A stretch of 29,889 nucleotides of DNA from Allomeiothermus sp035760705 (GTDB lineage: Bacteria; Deinococcota; Deinococci; Deinococcales; Thermaceae): positions 1-29,889 of the forward strand of contig DASTSL010000083.1 of assembly GCA_035760705.1 (NCBI GenBank), written 5' to 3'. Of the stretch, positions 24,072 through 29,889 are shown piece by piece; the stretch's first letter is position 1, and each line of letters begins with the position of its first letter. A program made the translations under genes and the position numbers. The notes beneath the pieces are model-generated. The model did not search any database. It saw nothing but the letters and a program-made list of their open reading frames with translations, and was not told the origin of the DNA.

Positions 24072-25079
24072 TCAAACCGGGCTTGGCAGGCGGGGGCCTG
24101 ACTGCGAATCCGCTACCTGCTCGAGCGCCTCCCGCAAGACCTGGACTCTGGCCTCGGGCCGGATGGCGTGCTCCGACAGATACCGCCGCCAGCGCTTGCC
24201 GCCGCGCTGCCCTTTGAACAGGTTGAGCATGTGCCGGGCGATCGGCCAGAGGGGGGTACCCTCCTCCATACGGGCCTCGGCGTAGGCGATCATGGCCTGG
24301 GCCACCCGGAACCGGTCGGGGCGGTGCTCGAGCCCGAAGAAGCGCCGGTCGGCCTGCTCGAGCACGAAGGGATCTTCGTACACTGCCCGGCCCAGCATCA
24401 CCCCGTCCACCTGCTCGAGGTGGGCTTGGGCTTGGTCCAAGTTCTTCACCCCCCCGTTGAGCACGAAGGTCAGGTGGGGGAAGTCCTGTTTGAGCCGGTA
24501 TACCCAGCCATAGCGCAGCTCGGGGATCTCGCGGTTTTCCTTGGGGGAAAGCCCCTGGAGCCAGGCCTTGCGGGCGTGGACGATGAAGACTTCTACCCCT
24601 ACGCCGGAAAGCTGCTCGACCCAGCGGGTCAGGTAGCGGTAGTCCTCGAGTTCATCCACCCCCAGCCGGTGCTTGGCGGTCACGGGGAGCTGCACCGCCT
24701 GGCGCATCGCGGCGAAGCACTCCGCCACCAAGTCCGGTTCCTTCATCAAGCAAGCCCCGAATCCACCGCCCTGTACCCGCTCGGAGGGGCAGCCCAGGTT
24801 CAGGTTGATCTCGTCGTAGCCCCAAGCCTGGCCGATCCGGGCCGCCTCGGCCAGGAGAGCAGGCTCGCTGCCCCCCAGCTGGAGGGCCACGGGGTGTTCG
24901 CTGGGGTCGAAGTCGAGCAGACGCGGGCGGTTCCCGTGGAGGATGGCCCGGTCGGTGACCATCTCGGTGTAAAGCCGCACCCCCCGGCTGCACAGGCGCA
25001 CCAGGTAGCGGAAATGCCGATCCGTCCAGTCCATCATAGGGGCGACCGAGAGGCGGTAGGGGGTGGGGTCTTTGGGCAT
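24072..25079 (-). CDS. dusA: tRNA-dihydrouridine synthase DusA
   Basis: A 335-residue flavoenzyme that reduces uridine to dihydrouridine in the D-loop of tRNA with NADPH and FMN. A TIM-barrel start SVAPMMDWTDRHFRYL (11-26), LQLGGSEP (67-74) and NLNLGCPSERVQGGGFGACLM (92-112) with catalytic Cys97 are diagnostic of the DusA subgroup, as is KHRLGVDELEDY. LNGGVKN and GRAVYEDPF are FMN phosphate-binding segments. The C-terminal helical tRNA-recognition domain (GQRGGKRWRRYLSEH) is complete. TACAAT (25096-25101) lies 16 nt upstream. It is monocistronic and divergent from the pilin operon. Confidence 0.96.
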   Translation of the reverse strand: MPKDPTPYRLSVAPMMDWTDRHFRYLVRLCSRGVRLYTEMVTDRAILHGNRPRLLDFDPSEHPVALQLGGSEPALLAEAARIGQAWGYDEINLNLGCPSERVQGGGFGACLMKEPDLVAECFAAMRQAVQLPVTAKHRLGVDELEDYRYLTRWVEQLSGVGVEVFIVHARKAWLQGLSPKENREIPELRYGWVYRLKQDFPHLTFVLNGGVKNLDQAQAHLEQVDGVMLGRAVYEDPFVLEQADRRFFGLEHRPDRFRVAQAMIAYAEARMEEGTPLWPIARHMLNLFKGQRGGKRWRRYLSEHAIRPEARVQVLREALEQVADSQSGPRLPSPV

Positions 25080-25095
25080 AGGCCAACCAGACCTG

Positions 25096-25101
25096 ATTGT
25101 A
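25096..25101 (-). promoter_or_regulatory. -10 box candidate of dusA
   Basis: TACAAT on the minus strand, 16 nt before the dusA ATG. The -35 (GCAACC or near) is poor. Confidence 0.4.
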
Positions 25102-25126
25102 GCAAGGTGGGGTACTTGGGTTGCCA

Positions 25127-25152
25127 GGGGGCTATACCCCCATTTGGGGGGG
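25127..25152 (+). promoter_or_regulatory. overlapping G5-C5-G7 hairpins upstream of the pilin operon
   Basis: GGGGG (25127-25131), CTATA, CCCCC (25137-25141), ATTT, GGGGGGG (25146-25152). The C-tract can pair with either G-tract but not both. It lies about 75 bp before the first pilin gene and could form alternative structures in the divergent dusA/pilin promoter region. Confidence 0.4.
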
Positions 25153-25224
25153 TGAGAGATTAATCGGCCGTTTACCTGCGGTGCCTACCCTGAAAGCGAG
25201 GCATTGCCGTTATGGGAGGTGAAT

Positions 25225-25722
25225 GTGCCTATATCCAAAGGTATGACCATCCTAGAGCTGTTGGTCGTGTTGGCCATCCTGGGGGTTCTGCTAGCGTTGG
25301 GAGCAGGGAACCTTCGCCCAGATCGAGTGGCCGTGGACCAGGCTGCCCAGATCCTGGCTGCCCAGGTAGGACGCACTCGGCTCGAGGCGATCCGCAACAA
25401 CACCTACGCGGGTCTCGCGCTGATTCCAAGCGGTAGCACTTATATGGGCGCGAGCTTCCCAGCTGGGGGATATGTGGTTTGCCTGGACATCAACGCCGAT
25501 TCAGCCTGCGGAGCGGGAGATCGGGTGCTGCAGCAGGTTCGCTTCGGGGAAGGTGAGCTGAGTCGGGTGCGTTTACCCGCGGGCGGTGGGGTGGCTTGGA
25601 TCGGCTTTGACTCACGGGGGATGCCGCGCTTGACCGGCGCGATAACCGTGAACCTCAGCAACGCTGCAGGTACCTATGTGCGGCAACTGGGTATCTCTGT
25701 GCAGGGGAGGGCCAGCCTATGA
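25225..25722 (+). CDS. minor pilin, GspH/FimT-like (PilA1 position)
   Basis: A 165-residue prepilin. GTG at 25225 is preferred, with GGGAGGT at 25214-25220 four nt away. The leader MPISKG is cut before MTILELLVVLAILGVLLALG, giving the type III prepilin signature with Glu at +5. The rest (VDQAAQILAAQVGRTRLEAIRNN, FDSRGMPRLTGAI) is a GspH/FimT-type globular domain. In Thermus the homologous position is pilA1, first of pilA1-pilA2-pilA3-comZ, needed for DNA uptake and pilus assembly. It overlaps the next gene by ATGA. Confidence 0.9.
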   Translation: MPISKGMTILELLVVLAILGVLLALGAGNLRPDRVAVDQAAQILAAQVGRTRLEAIRNNTYAGLALIPSGSTYMGASFPAGGYVVCLDINADSACGAGDRVLQQVRFGEGELSRVRLPAGGGVAWIGFDSRGMPRLTGAITVNLSNAAGTYVRQLGISVQGRASL

Positions 25723-26318
25723 ACCGCCGCGGCCTCACCCTGGTTGAACTGTTGATTGCCTTGGCCATCATGGGAGTGGTATTCACTGCCTTGCTGATGA
25801 ATCAACTGGCCAATCTCCGCTCGAGTACCCAAGCCCGCTTTCTAAGCGATACCAAAACCGTGGCTAACCAGGTGCTCGAGGAGCGGCTCTCGGAGGTTTT
25901 GCGGGTTTCCACCGATGTGCCCGATAATGGCGATTTTGACGATGACCGGCAGAGCGATCCGGGCCATGTACGCAGCTTCTGGTTTATCGACTACTACTAT
26001 GGCTGCCCTACCCCGGTATTACCCTCCACCGCTTCTGGCATCCGCACCTACAGCCTCATCAAGCTACGTTCGGTGAACTGCTCTGGAAGTACCATCGCCC
26101 AATCCAGGGTGTTACCGGGAACTGTACGTTACAACTGGCAAATAGCCGGAGAAAGCGGACCTCTGGGCGAAGGTGTGTTGAGGGTGACGGTCACGGCAAT
26201 CCATGACCAGCGTTTGGTAGTGAACTTGGTCAGCCGGGTATCCTGCTATGACGTTTACCCCTCACCGACTTCCGATGCGCCTGTACCCTGCGCCAATCCC
26301 GGTGGAGGTCGCCCGTGA
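25719..26318 (+). CDS. minor pilin, PilV/GspI-like (PilA2 position)
   Basis: A 199-residue prepilin with leader MNRRG and mature start LTLVELLIALAIMGVVFTAL (Glu at +5). It starts in the ATGA overlap with the previous gene and ends in the GTGA overlap with the next, so the three are translationally coupled. The globular part has four Cys (in YYGCPT, NCSGS, SCYDV and PCANP) that may pair outside the membrane. Known minor pilins of this type form the initiation complex at the pilus tip, together with the GspH-, PilW- and PilX-like members encoded here. Confidence 0.9.
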   Translation: MNRRGLTLVELLIALAIMGVVFTALLMNQLANLRSSTQARFLSDTKTVANQVLEERLSEVLRVSTDVPDNGDFDDDRQSDPGHVRSFWFIDYYYGCPTPVLPSTASGIRTYSLIKLRSVNCSGSTIAQSRVLPGTVRYNWQIAGESGPLGEGVLRVTVTAIHDQRLVVNLVSRVSCYDVYPSPTSDAPVPCANPGGGRP

Positions 26319-27016
26319 AGCGGAAGGGCTTTACCCTTATCGAGTTGCTCGCAGCCATGGCGATCTTTGCCGTGGTACTAGGGATTGTTGGTAACTACTT
26401 GGCCGAGCAGAACACCCTAACCCGCACCAACCAGGCCCGCAGCGAGCTGCAGGATCGTATCCGCATTGTGATGCAGGTCGTAACCCAGGATTTGCAGATG
26501 GCCGGGGCCAGCCGCTACTCCGATGCCTCAGGCAATATCAATACCAGCGTATCGCTGGCGAGTTGCGCCTATACCCAGTGTTTGATCGCAGCCGATGGTG
26601 GGGTCAAAGACTCCTTCCAGGTGCAATACCTCACCAGCTTGCAGGATGCGAGCAACGCTTGCCGGCGGGTGATCTTCGACTTTAGCGGCAATACCCTGCG
26701 TCGTAGCAATGTGGCTTGCTCGAGCGCAGCGGACCCCCAGCCTTTAGCCGATGGCCTGTTGGCGCTGGATATCGTCTATTTGTGCAGCAACGGCGCTCGC
26801 TTAGACAGTTATCCCGATGAAACCCGCTGCCCGACGGGGGTAGCCTATCCCCGTTCAGCCTTGGTAAGCGTGGTGGGCCAATCTCGCTCTCGTATAGCGG
26901 GGACTCCCCCCAGCAGCTACCCCACCTCGAGCGGTCAGACGGTGGCTTGTCCGGCGGGTTTTCTCTGCTACGCCATGAGCCAGGAAGTGCGAATGCCCAG
27001 CCTCAAGGATCAGTAG
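26315..27016 (+). CDS. minor pilin, PilW/GspJ-like (PilA3 position)
   Basis: A 233-residue prepilin starting with GTG (26315), preceded by GGAGGT. Leader MKRKG and mature start FTLIELLAAMAIFAVVLGIV (Glu at +5). QDRIRIVMQVVTQDLQMAGA after the helix is the typical PilW/GspJ stretch. Several Cys (SCAYTQC, ACRR, VACSS, LCSNG, TRCP, VACPAGFLC) suggest disulphides in the exported domain. It stops with TAG nine bases before comZ. Expected to join the tip complex with ComZ. Confidence 0.9.
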   Translation: MKRKGFTLIELLAAMAIFAVVLGIVGNYLAEQNTLTRTNQARSELQDRIRIVMQVVTQDLQMAGASRYSDASGNINTSVSLASCAYTQCLIAADGGVKDSFQVQYLTSLQDASNACRRVIFDFSGNTLRRSNVACSSAADPQPLADGLLALDIVYLCSNGARLDSYPDETRCPTGVAYPRSALVSVVGQSRSRIAGTPPSSYPTSSGQTVACPAGFLCYAMSQEVRMPSLKDQ

Positions 27017-27025
27017 GAGAATTCT

Positions 27026-28777
27026 ATGCGCTCACGTGGAATCGCTTTGGTTATAACACTGGCTGTTTTGCTGATGGTGGGCCTGCTCGTTTTCGGTGCG
27101 TTCTTTACCACCCAGATTGAACGCTGGGTGAGCCGCAACGATGTAACGGCTACTCAGGCCCAATACGTTGCTGACGCAGGCCTTAACAAGTACAAGACCG
27201 CTTTGTTTCAGTACTTTCGCTGGCTGCAAGAACCCGGGAACGATAGCATGGCGGCTCCGACCCGCACCGCCTGCTTCAACCGCTTGGGGGCTGGGCTAGA
27301 CCTCAATCGCACCGGCAGCCCTATCTCCTGGAACAATGGCCGCATCACTTACCCCGGCGAAGTGCTGACCGATGCTGATGGAAATGTGCTGGGGAGCTAT
27401 ACGGTTACGATTTACAAAGACCCCGACGATAGCAACTTGTATACCCTCGAGGCGGTCGGGACTTCCTCTGGGGCGCGTTCGACCGTGCGGGCTACTTTTC
27501 GCATCGAGTTGACCGGGGCCTTGCAGCAAGCGGTGTTTACCGGACAGGGCCAGTCCAACAAGTTTATCAACGGGGGAGCCACCATCCGGGGAGGCATTTA
27601 CGTGGTAGGAAGCGACCCCAACGCCACGGTCATCGACTCCAACGGCAATTTCTCCATGCTCAACCGCTACGACCTCTCCGCTTATACCTCAAACGTTGCC
27701 AACCGGGTCCACCCCAATAACCGCTCTGCCACCAACTTATGTGCCAACCTGCGGGTGCAGTACGGCAAGGTCTCGGTGGGGGGGAGTACCCAGATCGGGG
27801 AGGAGACCAACCGGGTAGTAGGGGTCTGGGTGGGCCGCGGAGCCTCAGACGTCAACGATGGCGGAAGCTTTAGTTGCCAGCAAACCAAAGGAATCTGCAC
27901 CGATGTCGGACCTGCGGCGTTTGACTTATCCAACCCCCCGGTTTTCCCAACCTTCGACGGACCTGGGGTCTGTCAGATTCCAGGTAACGGAAACCCCACC
28001 TGGCGCGATTGCATTCGGTATGCGGCTACCGTGCCCGGTCAGGGGCTATTCATCAGGCGAAATGGCGCAAGCCCCGTGGTGCAGTGGCCTTCGGTGGCCC
28101 TTCCCAGCACCATCCCGAGCAGTTGTAATAACGCTGTATCTGTGGCAGCGGCTTCTAGCGATAAGGAGCTTGTATTGGATAGTGTGCCGGTAGACTGCTC
28201 CTACACCATGCCCGATGGGAGTAGGGGTGGTTTCAAATACACGCCCAACCCGGCAAAGCTCGAGGTCTACGGCACAGTAAACCTCAAAGGCTTCAGCCTG
28301 CGCCTAGCCCGCGACACCGATTATCAAGCCCGCACCGCGCTCCTGGGGGCGATTCCCCTAGTCGAGCGGCAAAATGCCTCGTTGGTGGTGGAGAAGCTGG
28401 ATCCCAGCGATACCCTTGGGGGCAACCTCGACCTTGGCGGAAGCCTGCTCCCCGATACAGCTGGGGGGAATGCGTACTTCCCCAACCACGTCTTGGCCGT
28501 GATTGCCGAGGGGGACACCTACCAGCGCGGCCAGTACGTGATGGCACCGGTCTACTCCGGGGGCACCTTCCGCATCGTCAAAGATAACGTGCTGTTGGGT
28601 TCGGTGATCAGCAATATGTTCTGTACCACCAGCGCGGGTAACCAGAATAGTTGTAGCGCAGGCCAAAAATCCGAGGTGGTCTACATCAACACCGCCGAGA
28701 ATGTGCCGGTGGCGCTACGGCCCATCCAATACCGTGGACCAGCCACGTTCAAGCTCCTCTCGTATGAGCGCCGCTAG
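27026..28777 (+). CDS. comZ: large pilin-like competence protein, ComZ-type (PilX/GspK position)
   Basis: A 583-residue pilin-like protein. A short leader MRSRG precedes IALVITLAVLLMVGLLVFGA; position +5 is Ile, not Glu, as in GspK/PilX-type tip pilins. After the N-terminal helix and a pilin sheet segment (about 100-165), a long insertion rich in Asn, Gly and Val (TIRGGIYVVGS, GKVSVGGSTQIG, AKLEVYGTVNLKGFSLRL) looks like a beta-solenoid. In Thermus thermophilus ComZ has such a solenoid, sits on the pilus tip and has been proposed to bind DNA in transformation. GGAGAATTCT is the ribosome-binding region. No pilA4 major pilin follows, unlike in Thermus. Stop is TAG inside a palindrome shared with ispH. 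Confidence 0.82.
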   Translation: MRSRGIALVITLAVLLMVGLLVFGAFFTTQIERWVSRNDVTATQAQYVADAGLNKYKTALFQYFRWLQEPGNDSMAAPTRTACFNRLGAGLDLNRTGSPISWNNGRITYPGEVLTDADGNVLGSYTVTIYKDPDDSNLYTLEAVGTSSGARSTVRATFRIELTGALQQAVFTGQGQSNKFINGGATIRGGIYVVGSDPNATVIDSNGNFSMLNRYDLSAYTSNVANRVHPNNRSATNLCANLRVQYGKVSVGGSTQIGEETNRVVGVWVGRGASDVNDGGSFSCQQTKGICTDVGPAAFDLSNPPVFPTFDGPGVCQIPGNGNPTWRDCIRYAATVPGQGLFIRRNGASPVVQWPSVALPSTIPSSCNNAVSVAAASSDKELVLDSVPVDCSYTMPDGSRGGFKYTPNPAKLEVYGTVNLKGFSLRLARDTDYQARTALLGAIPLVERQNASLVVEKLDPSDTLGGNLDLGGSLLPDTAGGNAYFPNHVLAVIAEGDTYQRGQYVMAPVYSGGTFRIVKDNVLLGSVISNMFCTTSAGNQNSCSAGQKSEVVYINTAENVPVALRPIQYRGPATFKLLSYERR

Positions 28778-28797
28778 ACCCGCCGTGGCGGGTCTAG
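28774..28797. terminator. 11-bp palindrome at the convergent ends of comZ and ispH
   Basis: CTAGACCCGCC, 2 nt, GGCGGGTCTAG. The TAG of comZ (28775-28777) lies in the left arm and the TAG of ispH (minus strand, 28794-28796) in the right arm. The stem is strong, but no U-tract follows in either direction. A bidirectional or transcript-end-protecting hairpin is likely. Confidence 0.6.
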
Positions 28798-29828
28798 GGG
28801 TCGGCGCGACCGAGCAGGATTTCCCCGGGGGACACCCGGCGCGGCTCGCGGAACTCGATGTCTTCCCATTCGCCTTGCTCGAGGACCTCGAGGGTGGGGT
28901 TCTGTGCTCGGAAATAAGCCACCACTTCCTGCACCAGGTCATCCGGGGTGGAAGCCGCCGAGGTGATGCCCACGCTCTTGACCCCCTCGAGCCACTCCGG
29001 TTTCAGGTCGGCCACGGTATTGATGCGCTCGGCCCTGCCGACCAGCTGCTTGGCCAGTTCCAACAGCCGCATCCCGTTGGAGGAGGCGGTGCTGGTGAGC
29101 ACCAGGAAGAAGTCCACGTGCGGGGCGATCTGCTTCACCGCGTCCTGGCGGTTCTTGGTGGCGAAACACAGATCGTCCCGGCTGGGCACCACCAGCTTGG
29201 GGAAGCGGGCTTTGAGGATCTCCACCGTGGCCAGCGTGTCGTCCACCGAGAGGGTGGTCTGGGTCAGCACCACCACCTTCTCCGGGTCGGGCACCTCCAC
29301 GGTGCGCGGGTCGGCCAGCCGGGGGTCGCGGCCCACATGGGTGTGCACCGCTACCAGGATGGTGTTCTCCGGGGCTTCGCCACGGGTCCCCTTGATCTCC
29401 TGGTGCTCGGCGGAATCCCCGATCAGGAGGATCCAGTAGCCCTCCTTGGCGTAGCGCTTGGCCTCGCTATGGACCTTGGTCACCAAGGGGCAGGTCGCGT
29501 CGATCTGGTAGAGGCCCCGCTCGGCGGCCTCGCTGCGCAGGTGGGGGGGGATGCCGTGGGCGGAGAACACCACCGTTTCGGCCAGCTTGGCCCCGGCTTT
29601 GCTGCGCTCCTCGCGCAGACGTTCCACCTCGGCCAGGTCTTCCACGAAGTGAACCCGGTGTTGTTGCTCGAGCCGTTTCACCACCACGTCGTTATGGACG
29701 ATGGCGTGGTAGACCACCAGTTCGCCCTCTTCTTGCAACTCCTGGGCAGCTTTCTCCACCGCCTGTATCGCCATCACCACCCCGGCGCAAAAGCCGCGGG
29801 GTTTGGCCAGATAGACCCGTTCGATCAC
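28794..29828 (-). CDS. ispH: 4-hydroxy-3-methylbut-2-enyl diphosphate reductase
   Basis: A 344-residue iron-sulphur enzyme of the MEP isoprenoid pathway (IspH/LytB). It reduces HMBPP to IPP and DMAPP. The three cluster Cys are visible: Cys14 (KPRGFCAGV), Cys113 (DATCPLVTKVH) and Cys221 (DDLCFATKNRQ). Glu144 in EHQEIKGT is the likely catalytic acid, and TSTASSNGMRL is a substrate-contact segment. The length includes a modest C-terminal extension beyond the core. The start is GTG at 29828, 6 nt behind TAGAAT; GAGGGC between them may aid ribosome binding. No other MEP genes are in the window. Confidence 0.97.
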   Translation of the reverse strand: MIERVYLAKPRGFCAGVVMAIQAVEKAAQELQEEGELVVYHAIVHNDVVVKRLEQQHRVHFVEDLAEVERLREERSKAGAKLAETVVFSAHGIPPHLRSEAAERGLYQIDATCPLVTKVHSEAKRYAKEGYWILLIGDSAEHQEIKGTRGEAPENTILVAVHTHVGRDPRLADPRTVEVPDPEKVVVLTQTTLSVDDTLATVEILKARFPKLVVPSRDDLCFATKNRQDAVKQIAPHVDFFLVLTSTASSNGMRLLELAKQLVGRAERINTVADLKPEWLEGVKSVGITSAASTPDDLVQEVVAYFRAQNPTLEVLEQGEWEDIEFREPRRVSPGEILLGRADP

Positions 29829-29834
29829 GCCCTC

Positions 29835-29840
29835 ATTCTA
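29835..29840 (-). promoter_or_regulatory. -10 box of ispH, near-leaderless
   Basis: TAGAAT on the minus strand is followed by GAGGGC and the GTG start at 29828. No good -35 was seen. Confidence 0.5.
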
Positions 29841-29889
29841 GGGATTCTGCTGCAATGGGATGTGGCGCAGGGACCTATGGTGGGGGTGG

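Overview
The window looks like a chromosomal segment of a high-GC thermophile of the Deinococcota, most likely Meiothermus or a close relative of Thermus. The evidence is a minor-pilin operon in Thermus order ending in a ComZ-like tip pilin, a Thermus-type LeuRS, many genes whose start codon lies exactly 6 nt behind a TANNNT -10 box (the leaderless layout known in this phylum), and a striking excess of the palindrome CTCGAG in most genes. The genus call is inference; no rRNA marker is present.

Layout. 1-2640: end of an unknown gene, then a GIY-YIG nuclease/SF2 helicase fusion that looks like an acquired restriction-type protein. 2684-5481: a mosaic block bounded by a 56-bp direct repeat copied from the 3' end of the neighbouring Gfo/Idh oxidoreductase gene; it holds a small hypothetical gene, a frameshifted secreted VWA lipoprotein and a relic of an antibiotic-biosynthesis-monooxygenase (ABM) gene. 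5416-7230: oxidoreductase and a hypothetical protein. 7372-10198: glycerol kinase with an overlapping 17-codon upstream ORF, followed by a phosphotransferase frame that is intact except for three in-frame TAG codons. 10420-14606: YpfJ-type metallopeptidase, group III truncated haemoglobin, DUF2905 membrane protein, a MerR/GyrI-type regulator with a 19-bp-spacer promoter, an Asn/Gly-rich secreted protein and a lipoprotein.

14736-17811: leuS with its control region, then a 58-residue membrane protein. The leuS leader is the most interesting signal. A leaderless 10-codon peptide with two CTA leucine codons ends inside one arm of an antiterminator hairpin, which is followed by a perfect intrinsic terminator about 95 nt before leuS. 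This is the architecture of ribosome-mediated transcription attenuation.

17944-25079: an MFS transporter coupled to a 28-codon ORF; a minus-strand envelope cluster (DUF5666 lipoprotein, OmpR-type regulator, sensor kinase, Gly-Asp-Lys-repeat secreted protein) with several inverted repeats at its promoters; and dusA. 25225-28777: four overlapping or closely spaced pilin-like genes for natural transformation and type IV pili. 28794-29828: ispH, convergent with the pilin operon across a shared palindrome.

No tRNA, rRNA, CRISPR array, transposase or integrase was recognised.
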